Both the position numbers and the translations under genes were made by a program. The notes under the pieces are model-generated. The model had not been told where the DNA came from and ran no database searches. It saw only the letters and a program-made list of their open reading frames with translations. Positions 22,236-32,894 of a stretch of DNA of 64,000 nt are shown here, piece by piece. Each line of letters starts with the position of its first letter. Within the stretch, counting starts at the first letter, position 1. Source of the DNA: Simmondsia chinensis (Eukaryota; Streptophyta; Magnoliopsida; Caryophyllales; Simmondsiaceae); NCBI GenBank assembly GCA_018398585.1, contig JAGTTD010000008.1, positions 11,234,501-11,298,500 of the forward strand. The letters run 5' to 3'.

Positions 22236-24140
22236 TCACTTCATTACTTGTAATTGAGCTTGTTCTAACACCCCTTGCAATGTGACCTTAGAGCCTTGTA
22301 CATCAAAAGAAACCGTAAGATTTGCATAATCAAACAATACCGGACTATAAGTTCTCATCCAATCGACCCCAAGCACCATATCACACCCTCCTAAAGGAAG
22401 GATTCTAAAGTCATAGCTGAACTTGTGGTCTTGCATCAGCCAAGAGAACCCTTGGCATTTGTTCTGAGTAGTTACTGACTTCCCATCAGCCACGGTAACT
22501 GCAAGAGGATGTGTTTTTATCACTTCATGGCCTACTTTCTTGATCGCATTGGGATCAACAAAGCTATGAGTACTCCCACTATCAATGAGAATGATAATAG
22601 ACCTTCTGCAAACCTTCCCTTTGATCCGGATAGTGCTATGAGCCCCATTACCTGTCAAAGCTTTAACTGAAATCTCTACTGCAGCATTGTCCAAACTTTC
22701 CTCACTTTCCTGATCTGATTCAATTCCTTCCTCTGCAATTTCCCCTTCATTAGTAAGCTCTCCAGCATTAGTTCCTTCAGCACTCCTGAGAAACTTGGGA
22801 TTACACTTATGGCCAAATTGGAAAGGTTGATTGCATCAATAACACAATTTCTGTTATTGTCTGCCATCTGTTCTATTGGATTTGATTTTACCTTGCCGAA
22901 ATTGGGAGCTGCTTCCACTAGATCTGGAAGTATCACGTGATGCCAGACCCGTTGCTTCATAAAGCTTAGCTTTAGCAAAAGCCACAGACAAATCAGTAGG
23001 ATCAACGGCTTTAACCAAGTTCTTCAACTTAGGCTTCAACCCGCTTATAAAAGCTGATATGTAATAAGACTCGGAGGCCTCAATTTCAGTTACAATGCTG
23101 GCATGAAGATTCTCAAATCTAGTCATGTAATCCTTCACAGTCGTCTCTTGCTTAACTTTATTAAATTTATCCACAATATCAATACCATCTTCATCACTAT
23201 ACCGAGCACACAAGGCCTTTGCAAACTCATTCCATGTAATGGAAGGTTTACATCTTAACAAGCTACAGAACCATACCTCATGATCACCAAGCAAATACAG
23301 AGCCGCAATTTGCACCTTCTCTGACTCATCAATGTGATAAAAATGGAAGTAACGTTCAAACCTCCTTAGCCAAGAGTGAGGTTGTTTTCCCTCAAAGGCA
23401 TCAATCTGCACCCAAGGTTGTCTGTGGTTATGGTTTCTGCTATTGGATGACTCATCATTGCTACCTGAACGCTGCTGAGGCAAAAGATCAAGCGGTCTAT
23501 CCAAGTTAGTGGCTCGTATACCAAATCCTGCATTCCAATTTGAAGGTCGTGACAGCACTTGCTCACCGTGGCCTTGCTTATCAGCAGTAATCTCAACCTC
23601 CTGAATTCAATCTAAAGTTATTTCATTAACACCAGCATTAATTGCTGGAGTGTGATCATTCTGCCTCATTTCATCAAAGGACCTCACCGGATGTGTTGCT
23701 TTTAGCAAACTGGCAGGTAATAATGGATCAGGAACACACAGAAGGACCTGGCCTCCTAAACTGCTCCCTATTCTCGGTTAACTTCAGTTCCAGCTACTCA
23801 AATTGCTGGTTAATTTTCCCTCCAAATCTTGAGATTGTCGTGCAATCTGATCTGTAGTTATGACCTCTACCTGCTGAATTTTAGCCTCCACCTGCTGAGC
23901 TTGTTGATCAGCCTTCGCATCGATCTGCTGATTCAATTTCTGTATTACAATAGCATTAGATTTTTGAATCAGCTCAAGCATTGCATTGATCCGACTCTCA
24001 AACTATGCCAATGACACTGTCTCCTGTCCTGTTGTACCACTATTGCCAACCGCATTAGCATAGTTAGCATGAGCTGTTGCTTTGGCTGCTGCTGATCTGG
24101 TGACAACTCCACCAGTCAAGGCCATTGCGTTTGGATCCAT
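22236..24140 (-). pseudogene. Gag and protease of the 18982-24602 element
   Basis: The ATG at 24140 opens MDPNAMALTGGVVTRSAAA on the minus strand, with a TAG near 24006. A coiled-coil-like segment follows (NQQIDAKADQQAQQVEAKIQ), then the gag core (WLRRFERYFHFYHIDESEKV, MTRFENLHASIV, FISGLKPKLKNLV). The knuckle near 22850 has a stop within it. Protease has IILIDSGSTHSFVDP (catalytic DSG) and PLGGCDMVLGVDWMRT, and ends at 22236. Several stops and frameshifts are present. Confidence 0.85.
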
Positions 24141-24283
24141 AGTAGTTACTAAGATTCAATTGTATATGTACTAGTTTTTTTGTTATTTTTAATTTGTAAG
24201 ATCAATTCAATAACCGTGAGATAACAATTGCAATGATCTTAGAATATTTAATGTCAATTTTGTTTGAATTGGAAGCCAAACGA

Positions 24284-24298
24284 AGCTCTGATACCAAT
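24284..24298 (-). promoter_or_regulatory. tRNA-Met primer-binding site of the 18982-24602 element
   Basis: Immediately inside the 5' LTR the minus strand reads TTGGTATCAGAGCTTC, matching the complement of initiator tRNA-Met. Confidence 0.85.
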
Positions 24299-24602
24299 TG
24301 TCAAGATCAAGATTAAATCTTGATCTTTACCTAAGATAAAGAGAGTTTGGGATGAGAAAGAAGTGAAGGAGATGAGAAAATAGAGAGAATTAGATGAGAG
24401 AAAGAAGGTTAATCTCAAAGAGATTGATTGATATTTTCATTGAATGAATTGGAAATACACTTGATCAAGCCATTTATAGGGAACTAACACATTAAGCTAA
24501 TTTCCCGCCAAAGCTAACTACCCGGATGGCCCCAAAAATCGAATTTAAACAATTACAAGCTAAAATCGACTTATTACATCAAAACATATAACAAACATAA
24601 CA
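24299..24602 (-). repeat. 5' LTR of the 18982-24602 element
   Basis: This 304-bp repeat in the plus direction begins tgtcaagatcaag and ends caaacataaca. It pairs with 18982-19285. The TATA region on the minus strand is near the sequence catttatagggaac (plus). Confidence 0.9.
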
Positions 24603-25251
24603 GATCTCTACTGTTGTTGCAAATCAGGAGGTCTGTTCTGTTGGTCAAGATCATCGGATGAACTTCTTTTATGAACATTAAAATCTGGTGGCCTATTATG
24701 CAGACCAGAACTCGGGCCATAAGATCTGAATTGGCCTGGACCTGCATTTTGATCATGAGTGCCTACAGCAACCTCAACTACTGAAGGTCGATCATCCACT
24801 GATCAGATATGAATTGAAGGACCTGCTTCAGCCTATATTTCAGGAGATTTGCCACAATTTTTGTACAAATTTTCATTATGGTCTAAATGTACCTGCGGTT
24901 GAGCCACTTCTGTAGGAGGAATAAGCTGACTCGCAGGCTTTAGGATCGAATTGACAGGTGATTCTCCTTGTTTCTTGACCTGATCTTGCAGATTCACCAT
25001 CCTTTCCTCCAATTTTGTCAATCCATCATCATTCCTTTGTTGATTTTCTAACTGCATTTGCTGAATCCACGAGAACAGGCGTCCTCATATTGTAATTTTG
25101 AATGAGTGATCAATTCCTTCATCTGATCAAACGTGACATACTCCTTTGCAGTGTTCGAACCAGACATAGCAGCATAGGACACTTCTGGATGGACAGCTGC
25201 AGCTACATTGCCTCCACCAGCACCCGGTCGGGTCCTAACTCCTTCAGCCAT
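24603..25251 (-). pseudogene. N-terminal gag of the outer chromovirus
   Basis: The ATG at 25251 opens MAEGVRTRPGAGGG and SGSNTAKEYVTFDQMKEL on the minus strand. After a frame change near 25050 come MQLENQQRNDDGLTKLEERM and a coiled-coil-like segment, then DDRPSVVEVAV. The frame reaches 24603, where the 18982-24602 element is inserted, and the gag core continues at 18981. Confidence 0.75.
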
Positions 25252-25311
25252 CCCTTGATTGTGTTTTTTCAATTTTGCCAGCTTAATTCAAGCAATAGAC
25301 AACTTGAACCA

Positions 25312-25325
25312 GCTCTGATGCCAAT
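25312..25325 (-). promoter_or_regulatory. tRNA-Met-like primer-binding site of the outer chromovirus
   Basis: On the minus strand, next to the 5' LTR, the sequence is TTGGCATCAGAGC, one base off the initiator tRNA-Met site TTGGTATCAGAGC. Confidence 0.75.
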
Positions 25326-25712
25326 TGTTAACCACCAAACCTAGATTGATAGCTAACCTTGTGGAAGAGAGAGATAAGATGAGAAAAGAACTGAAAGGAG
25401 ATGAGAAGTAGAGAAATAGATGAGAAATAGAGAGGATTTTCGAAAAGGAAATCAGGTTGATATTGATTGAGTGAAGATATTACAAGCATTAGACCTATTT
25501 ATAGAAGATCTAATACAATGCACCAAGACACACTAATAGCTAACCGACTAAAACAGAATTTGGGGCCTAATTCAGCAAGCCGCCACATTTGACCTGAATT
25601 TGACTCCTTTGGCACCATCTAACTACCAACTAACAAACAAAAATATCACTCCACAACAAACTAACACAATACAATCAACTTGAGACTAAATACAACCGAA
25701 TGATTTATAACA
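25326..25712 (-). repeat. 5' LTR of the outer chromovirus
   Basis: This 387-bp segment in the plus direction begins tgttaaccacc and ends gatttataaca. On the minus strand it shows a TATA-like TCTATAAATAGGTC and the TC-rich leader of this family. Directly to its right a plus-strand integrase frame begins. No partner 3' LTR is seen. Confidence 0.75.
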
Positions 25713-27093
25713 TGCTGCTGCCCTTGTGAATGATGCAGAAAAAAGCAACCCAGAATCTGGTATTTCAGCGCAGAGAAGCCTGATCAGAATCCATGGCAAG
25801 CTATATGTGGGATCTGCTACTAATTTGAGAAATTAGATTATACATGCTTCTCATGATGCAGCTTGGTGTGGACATGCCGGTATAGAAGGCACTTATCAAA
25901 GGGTCAAGGCTTATTTTAGTTGGCCATGCTTGAAAAAGGAAGTGAGTGATTATGTTAAAGCTTGTGAGGTTTGTCAACAAACCAAGTTGGGAGATCATTG
26001 TTACAAAGGTCTTCTTCAACCCCTTCCCATTCCGGATGGAGCATGGATTAACATTAGCATGGATTTCATTGAAGGGTTGCCAAGGTCCGAGGGCAAGGAA
26101 GTCACATGGGTGGTAGTGGATCGTTTCACCAAATATAGCCATTTCATTGCTCTTGCTCGACCTGTTACTGCTGAAAAATTGGCAAGGATCTTCCTTGACA
26201 ACATTTATAAATTACATGGGTTGCCTCAATCCATTGTGTCAGATCGTGACATGATTTTCACAAGCACATTTTGGAGGGAGTTGTTCAAAGTGATGGGAAC
26301 CACATTGGCACTTAGTTCCTCTTATCATCCTCAAGCAGATGGCCAAGCCGAATGAGTTAACCAATGTGTAGAACAATACCTTCGGAGTATGATTTTCTTA
26401 CGGCCTCAGGAGTGGAATCATTGGCTTTCTTTGGCGGAGTATTGGTTCAACACTCACCTTCATGCATCCATTGGCACTTCACCTTTTCAAGCCTTGTATG
26501 GCTATCCTCCTCCTTTTCCAATGTTGCTGCAGCAACCGGGAGTTGATGAATCAGTAGCAGGTGGTGTAGTGCTGCAGAGAAAGCAGTTTGTGCAAGTGCT
26601 CAAAGATAATCTCCAACAAGCTCGAGCACGAATGAAATTTTATGCAGACAAAAAGAGGGTAGACAAAAACTATGAAGTTGGAGACATGGTCTACCTTAAA
26701 TTACAACAGTATAGAGAGTCTTCTTTGGCTGTCAGGCGAAATGTCAAGCTAAGTGCCCGTTTCTTTGGTCCTTACAAAATCTTGGAGAAAATTGGCAATG
26801 TTGCATACAAGCTTGACTTACCTTCACATTCATACGTTCACCCGGTGTTCCATGTCTCTCTACTTAAAAAGCAGGTCAAAAAGAAGACTGAAATTGCTCG
26901 GGAGCCACCTGAAGCAGAGGTGAACGGGATGCTGCTGTTGCAACCCGTTGCTGTCAAGGCCCGGAGGAAGCCGCAGGTGGGAAGTGGTGCCACGCAGGAG
27001 GTGTTGGTGAGTTGGAGCAACTTGAACAAGAGCTTTGTGACTTGGGAAAATTGCAATTTCTTGAAGTGCCAATTCCCAACTTTTACTTCTTGA
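25713..27093 (+). pseudogene. Gypsy integrase with chromodomain-like C-terminus (plus strand)
   Basis: The plus-strand frame reads ALVNDAEKSNPESG from the edge of the LTR. A zinc-binding domain (HASHDAAWCGHAG and CEVCQQTKLGDHC) is preceded by one stop. The core follows with VVVDRFTKYSHFIALARP, SIVSDRDMIFTSTFW and LSSSYHPQADGQAE. A TGA directly after the catalytic Glu (26353-26355) stops the first part; then [54 protein letters not shown] and a Trp-containing tail. The upstream RT and RNase H are missing because the frame starts at 25713. Confidence 0.88.
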
Positions 27094-27105
27094 GGACAAG
27101 AAGTT

Positions 27106-27122
27106 TCTCAAGTGGGAGGGAA
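27106..27122 (+). promoter_or_regulatory. Polypurine tract before the plus-strand 3' LTR
   Basis: The sequence tcaagtgggagggaa stands directly before the LTR start at 27123 and after the conserved cttgaggacaagaag block. Confidence 0.8.
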
Positions 27123-27526
27123 TGTTATGAATCGTTGGATTTTGATTGTAATTTTTTGTTGTAGTCTTGAGTTTTCTCTTCTTGGTTGAGATATCTTGTA
27201 TTCAAAAGTTAGTTGGGTCGGTTTTGGCACCTTAGGAGGTCGGTTGGTCAAGTGGCAGTCCAATCTGGCGGCTTCCTGCATTTTTGGTGCCAGTTTTCAT
27301 TTGAGTCGGTTAGAGTTGGTTGGTTAGGTTCAATGTTCCTAATTTTGTATGAATAAGCTCTAAGCATGTAATTCATTCATTCAATGAATAGAAATCAGAG
27401 TTCATATTGGAATTTCTCTCTCTTTTCTCATCTCCTTCTCTATTTCTCATCCCCTTTCATTTCTCTTCTCATCTCAACTCTTTCTTCTACAAGGTTAGCC
27501 TTTCAATTTTGAATTGGAAGCTAACA
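27123..27526 (+). repeat. 3' LTR of the plus-strand chromovirus
   Basis: This 404-bp segment begins tgttatgaatcg and ends ggaagctaaca, with the TC-rich leader ctcatctccttctctatttc. It follows a polypurine tract, which makes it a 3' LTR. It is inserted in, or abuts, the integrase of the Tat/Ogre-like element that resumes at 27527. The following five bases (ttatc) have no visible partner. Confidence 0.8.
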
Positions 27527-28264
27527 TTATCCTAGTTGCATAATGTTTGGATGTCCTATTTGGCCAAAAGAGCATCAAGTAGCCGTCCATGTCACCCCCT
27601 GTGATTATCTCAATCATTTTCTGAATGTTGGCCCTTAGAATCTTAATGGTAGACTCAACTTAGCAATTTGCTTGGGCATAATAAAGGGTTGAGTTGAAGA
27701 TATAAATATCAAAAGTATTGAGTAACTTCCTTAACCGGTAGCCCATTAAAAACATTAGCTTAGTCCACAGTTATTATCTTTGGGATTCCAAACCTAATTA
27801 TTGATTTTCCTATATGGTTTAGCCTCCATCTATTTTTTAAAATAATATGCAGCCATAAGAATTCATGAATGCTATTTGCTAAAAGGATGGTGAATCTCCC
27901 TTATAATTTCCATTGCCAAACCTCAGAAAAGGCAATGGTTTAACAATAGCATCCATCTCCATAATGGGAATCCTTAGTACATGTCCATGGTTTTTTGGCA
28001 TGCTCTACACCCATTGACACACTTGACCGAGTCATCCATCATGGATGGCCAGTAATATTCACAATGTCTGATGAGCCAGTGCATCTTATTACCAGCCAAA
28101 TGGGATGCATATATTCCCTCATGTGCTCCAACCATCACAAGCATTGCTATGACTAAGTCTAGAGACTTGAGAAGCGCTCCACCAGTGTCCATTTTGCGTA
28201 GCTCTCTAGATTCATCATCAAGATCATATCTATGAGCTCTTATTTTCATTTTTTTGTCTTTCAC
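27527..28264 (-). pseudogene. Tat/Ogre-like integrase fragment
   Basis: Minus strand. The zinc-binding domain is clear (HEGIYASHLAGNKMHWLI, EYYWPSMMDDSVK, CRACQKTMD). Downstream, toward 27527, the catalytic core is only recognisable in pieces with many stops (for example YYAQANC, then ESTIKIL around the third catalytic residue). The gene is long dead. Confidence 0.7.
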
Positions 28265-28889
28265 GTAGTCACAAGCGTTCCTGAAGTGCCATTAGGGGCC
28301 CCCTCCAATCCTCATGTTTCCTTGTGATCGATAGTTGTGCTTCAAAGAAGTCTAGGTGTTCACTTGTAATTACTTTTCTTTAAGAGCAAAAAACACCGTG
28401 GTCTTGAGGCCATGGTTTAAAAGCTTGATCATAGTGACCATAGTCTCCTCACATCATGTCCTGGGAAGCATATATTCAGAGGCTAATTGGACCGAATCAT
28501 TGGCTGCCTTATTTTGTTCTCGAGGTATATGTTCAAATTTCAATTCCGACAAAATTTCTCAATAGTTCTTGCACTGTTGAGATTTAGTAATTCAAGGTGT
28601 CACTTAAACACTAAAATTTTCCTTTAACTTGGTAAATCATGAACTATGAGTCTTCTCTCACTTCTATATTAGGGACTCGCATCTCTAATAGAGCTTGCAG
28701 GCTAATAACTAATGCCTTACACTAAACCCTATTGTCAGAGAACTTGCATACCAAGCAGAGCTAATATAATAAACACTGCTGACCTGATCAAATAATCTTT
28801 GATGGCCTCAAATGCGACTTGGTGTTACACCTCCCACTTAAAGTCCTTTTCAAACGTGAGTCTGTGCAGTGAAGAGAAGACTTTAGTCT
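28265..28889 (-). pseudogene. Decayed RNase H region of the Tat/Ogre-like element
   Basis: This stretch lies between RT and integrase in the same element. No open frame longer than about 60 codons remains on the minus strand. I can place it by position only. Confidence 0.4.
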
Positions 28890-29442
28890 TTAATGCCGCA
28901 TTTCAAATGAAATGTCTAAGGACATTAACCTGTCCCATGAAGCATTAGAGCTTGTTTTTTCCTGAAGGTGGTTTTGCCTCTTTAATGGCCATAGTTTTGT
29001 TTGTATTAACTTCAATTCCTCTCCGACACGCCAAGAAGCCAGAACATGCCCAGCATGAACTTCAAAGGCACATTTTAGTCGGTTCATCTTAATGTTGTGG
29101 ATATTCATTCGAAGGAACGCTCCTCTTAAGTCCTCCAAGTGTTCAACTTAGGTCTTTGATTTCAGCGTGACATCATCTAAGCAGACTTCCATGGTCTTGC
29201 TAATAAGGTCATGAAAGATCATGTTCAAGGCTCTTTAGCAAGTGCCACTAGTATTCTTTAGTTCAAATGGAACAGCCATCCAATGAAAGGTCCCCATTAA
29301 CCTAGGACACCTAAATGTGGTTTTGTGGGTACCCTCTGAAGCCATCATGACTTGGTAATAACCGCAATACCCATCAATAAAAGATAATACCTCATGCCTC
29401 AAGGCCAAATCAATAAGAACATCAGCCATAGGAATAGGATAT
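28890..29442 (-). pseudogene. Reverse transcriptase, C-terminal half, Tat/Ogre-like
   Basis: Minus strand, from 29442: MADVLIDLALRHEVLSFIDG, YCGYYQVMMASEGTHKTTF, MGTFHWMAVPFELKN, then after breaks MEDLRGAFLRMNIHNIKMN and LKCAFEVHAGHVL. These are RT motifs around the palm and thumb. The N-terminal part of the same frame continues at 46977, on the far side of the element at 29443-46971. Confidence 0.8.
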
Positions 29443-30973
29443 TGTTGTGTTTTTCTATGTCTATCAAAATTTAATATGAAACTCTATCTATTAAACACAC
29501 CTAAATTGAAGTATAGGGCGAGAGAGTGTCGAACCACAGGAACTAAGAGTGCGTGAATTTAATCTATGATCTAAATTGATTAAAGAAAAAGTGATATCTT
29601 TGTGTTAAATAATCTAGAAAACGATAATTAAACTAAAGTAATCTACTTCTAATTAGAAAAATATATTAAATTGGAACCTAGGATTTCGAATCCATCATTA
29701 GAAAATTATTTTTGAGCTAACTCTTAAATTGGGCTTATTGATTGTCACACGGGTAGTGGTTTAGGCTACAAGCTTCAACCTACTAAGGTAATGTTGTTAG
29801 TATTGCATATTAACCCTATCTAACCAAAGCATAAGGAAAATAGGCTCTACCTAACGCATTGTTAATTATTACTTATTGCCCCTATCTAACTAAAGCATAG
29901 GGAAGATAGGCCTTAATTGACAATTCGGTTAATACTATTGCTTGATTAATTAATCCTGAGGCTACTTATAAATATCAATATCAACAATTAAAGGTTACGA
30001 ACTCAATAATCATATCAATTGAATAAACAATAAAAATATAATACTTCAAAGCATTTATCTCAACCAAGCAATTCATGTAAACAATCAAATTAACCTAAAT
30101 TAAAAGTAAACAAAAGTAAAGGCTAAGATTTCATCTAACCCCAGGGAGCAAGTTAGCTCTCCATCAAGGATGATCCGGAGAAGGAGGAGATGAACGACTC
30201 ATGTCGGTCTTCACCCTAATTTTGCTTTCGTTCCAATTTAACGAAAAAAATAAACAAAATAGCACAAACTAAGAAGAGAGAGAAAATTGGAGAGAAAGAG
30301 GGGCGGTGAACAGAACCCCAAAAACTAGAGACCCAGAGAGAGAGAGGCTGCCAATCCAGACTGAGAACTAGGACGACCAAGACAGCACTAAAATCCACCC
30401 CCACAGCTGACCTTCTTCTTCTCTGCTTCGGTTTCACGGTGGGCTGGACTGGTGCGGGGCTGGGCTGGTGCTGCGTGTGTTGGGCTAGTGGCTGTGGTGA
30501 CCTGAGCAGGGGATCTTGTGGGTTGATGATGGGCCTGCGTTGATGATGAAGTTGGGCCTGTGCTGGACTGGGCTCTCAGGTGTGGCAGCTGGGTTGTTGG
30601 GCTGAGGTGTGAAAAGGGCCGGAGCAGGGCTGAGGTCGGTGATGGGTCTGTGTTGCGTGCTGGGCCGGTGGTCGCGTTTAGGTTGATGACTAGGGGATGT
30701 TGTGGGCTGGGCTGAGGTTGATGTTGATGTGCTACTGTTGGGCTGGGGCTCGAGTCCCGGACTTATATTATGTCGTTCCAATCTCCAATTGACTTAATTT
30801 AATTATTTACACATCGAATTTGTCTTATTTGCACCAACATTTGACAATTTTCGGAACTTTCATTTCAAACCTGGTAAACATAAAAATTGCCAAAATGAGT
30901 GTAGAATTATAATTAAATTGGTGCGAAATAATTAAAATAGCAATTAAAAGATGCGTAAATATGAGACGCATCA
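29443..30973 (-). repeat. 3' LTR of the Athila/Tat-like element
   Basis: This 1,531-bp LTR has an unusually G-rich block of gggctgg repeats at about 30430-30770 and a short proline/serine-rich open frame on the minus strand that reflects this composition. On the minus strand the LTR begins TGATGCGTCTCATATTTACG. The other copy is split by the CACTA. Confidence 0.9.
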
Positions 30974-30996
30974 ACACCCCCACACCTAACCTTTGC
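30974..30996 (-). promoter_or_regulatory. Polypurine tract of the Athila/Tat-like element
   Basis: Just inside the 3' LTR the minus strand reads AGGTTAGGTGTGGGGGTGT, preceded by the conserved CTCGAGGACTAGCAAAG block of this group. Confidence 0.8.
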
Positions 30997-32327
30997 TAGT
31001 CCTCGAGCAAAGCATATGATTTAACATAAAGATTAAAGTGACCAACTACCCCAACTAACCCAACCTTCGCCATGTTTCCCGAGATTTACACCTATATTAC
31101 AATTCAAGGCAAAATTAAATCATCTAGAGCATTCTCCAATTCCATGAATTTAGATGATTAAACTTCAAAACTCGTCATAGAATTTCATTAACCTTGTATC
31201 AACTAATAGGGATTACTCAAGAAATTTAAGCGCACAAGTGAAAGTGATTAGGATTTCATGCCACTGAATCTCCTCAAATTTTCGCTTCCAACCAAATATA
31301 TAAAGCTTTTGTGCACCCACACCATTGAATCACCTAAACACATGCCCATACATAAAGAAATTTTAAGTGGCATATGAGTGACCACTTTACAACATTTTAA
31401 TCTTGATATAGCACAAAAGAAACTTTATTAGGAACGCACATTAATTTTCTTTTTCTTTTGCCTTTTTCTTTTGGAGGAAACCCTTTTTTTCTTTTTTTTT
31501 TTAAATTATTTTTCTTTTTGTTTTAGTTTCCTTTTTCTTTTCTGTCCATTTTTTTACCCCTATTTTTTTATAACACGTACTTCATCGTTACAATTAACAT
31601 TGACCAACCAGTACTTTACATAACATCAAGGGCAAGGATTAGGATAAGCCAATAGGGCAGGCTTGCAAAACTCAAGATATATAAGGTTGTTTACTCAAAT
31701 TCTTCAGATTTTACCCAACATGAAAGTCATGTGCTCAGTGAATATGTGAGCGGCATGAGTAGGACCCATTAATATGAACAATAATCAACAACACTCATTA
31801 ACAAGTATAAAGTAGAATCATTTAATTTCATGGAATTAAGAGAATGAAATAAGCAATTAATCCCATTGTCATCATAACATACGCATCGATCAAGGAAAAC
31901 TTAGCTAAACGATTATAATGCACACTCAAAATGCACAAAAGATGTTCAAAATTTTAAAATTTTGACCAAAAATGAGCATATGCAAATGAGCCTCACCCCA
32001 ACACCTAAATCATGCATTGTCCTCAAAGCAACAACATCAATCATTAAAGCACAAGAGACAGGTGAGATGGAGCAATACAACCTGGGAAGACGGCGTGGAC
32101 ATGTATATTTGATTCCTTCAACCTGGCATAAGAACCTAAAAAGAGAGAAAACAAGCCTCGAAGCAACTAATTAGGTCAAAACTAAATAAAAACAAAAAAC
32201 ATAATAGACCTAGGCTGCCTCCTAGGAGCGCTAAGTTTTGCGCATTCAAAAAAATAACAGACCTAGGCTGCCTCCTAGGAGCGCTAAGTTTTACGCCTTC
32301 AGCCGGGCGCAATGGGTCCAGCGAAGA
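30997..32327 (-). other. Non-coding 3' part with a 53-bp tandem repeat
   Basis: There is no open frame that I support. Near 31441-31560 is a long T- and CTTT-rich tract. At 32201-32300 a unit starting agacctaggctgcctcctag occurs twice with a period of 53 bp. In relatives this block encodes a LLGGSLG-like end of the last ORF, so the repeat is a duplicated gene end. Confidence 0.55.
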
Positions 32328-32885
32328 TCAAGTAATGGCATCAACCAAAGAAGCAACTTCCCTGAGCTCACCCGAAACAAGATCTACAGCACTATCAGAA
32401 GTGTCACACATGATTTCAGAAGGAAGCGAGTAGTCGGGTGGATGCCTAACGGGAGCAGCAAAAAGTGTAGATCGAAGCTTACGAACAGCTTCCAACCAAG
32501 ACACATCAAGCTCAATTAATATGTCCTTAGATAGCACACTAGTCAATGGTCTAGTCAACTTCCCACGGTCCTTAAGGAATCCCTTATAGAAACTCGCATG
32601 ACCTAGAAAGTCTCTAACTTGCTTCACATTTGAGGGAGGGGGCAAGTTCAAATTCAAATCTATCATAGCTCTATCGACCTCAACACCCTCCTTAGGCATA
32701 CTGTGGCTTAGTACAATATCCTTCTGAACCATAACATCGTGATTCTTCTCCCAACCCAAGACTTCTTTCATGTCCGGGTTTAAACTTCGTTGCATCTCTT
32801 TAGAAGGTTTTGCATTTTCATCAAGAGGGTCATTAATTAGGGTAGAGGAGAGTGTTTGGTCCACCAAATCATCAGCAATATCCAC
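32328..32885 (-). pseudogene. Deletion-fused RT C-terminus/RNase H start
   Basis: Minus strand, 186 codons open. The beginning (DIADDLVDQTLSSTLINDPL) is the linker after protease; it passes directly into VLGWEKNHDVMVQKDIVLSH and FLGHASFYKGFLKDRGKL, the RT thumb and connection. Then come PPDYSLPSEIMCDTSDSAV (start of RNase H) and a tail that no longer matches. The catalytic RT palm is missing: an internal deletion joined both sides in one frame near 32770. Integrase is absent. Confidence 0.8.
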
Positions 32886-32894
32886 ACAAAAATA

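Larger units (their letters stand above)
18982..24602 (-). mobile_element. Complete chromovirus-like Ty3/gypsy retrotransposon
   Basis: LTRs at 18982-19285 (approximate right end) and 24299-24602 flank an internal region with gag, protease, RT, RNase H and integrase in Ty3/gypsy order on the minus strand. A perfect 5-bp target duplication, gatct, lies at 18977-18981 and 24603-24607. The primer site is tRNA-Met, and a polypurine tract borders the 3' LTR. Total length is 5.6 kb. Several stops and frameshifts disable the polyprotein. It is inserted in the gag of the surrounding element, so it is younger than that element. Confidence 0.93.
12901..25712 (-). mobile_element. Truncated chromovirus-like gypsy element hosting two insertions
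   Basis: This is the outer minus-strand element of the stack. It has a 5' LTR (25326-25712), primer site, gag and protease (25251-24603, continuing 18981-17675), an RT leader (17674 to about 17546) and RT (13226-12901). Its coding order resumes across the element at 18982-24602 and across the one at 13227 to about 17545, so both are later insertions. The second half of pol and the 3' LTR are lost at 12901. Its 5' LTR abuts a plus-strand integrase frame, which suggests it originally inserted into that plus-strand element. Confidence 0.75.

Noticed and set aside
5304..27526. One single plus-strand element with LTRs at 5304-12701 and 27123-27526
   Set aside because: The two LTRs are too different by eye and the flanks (aggaa and ttatc) do not match, so I list them separately. 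A shared origin before a large deletion remains possible.
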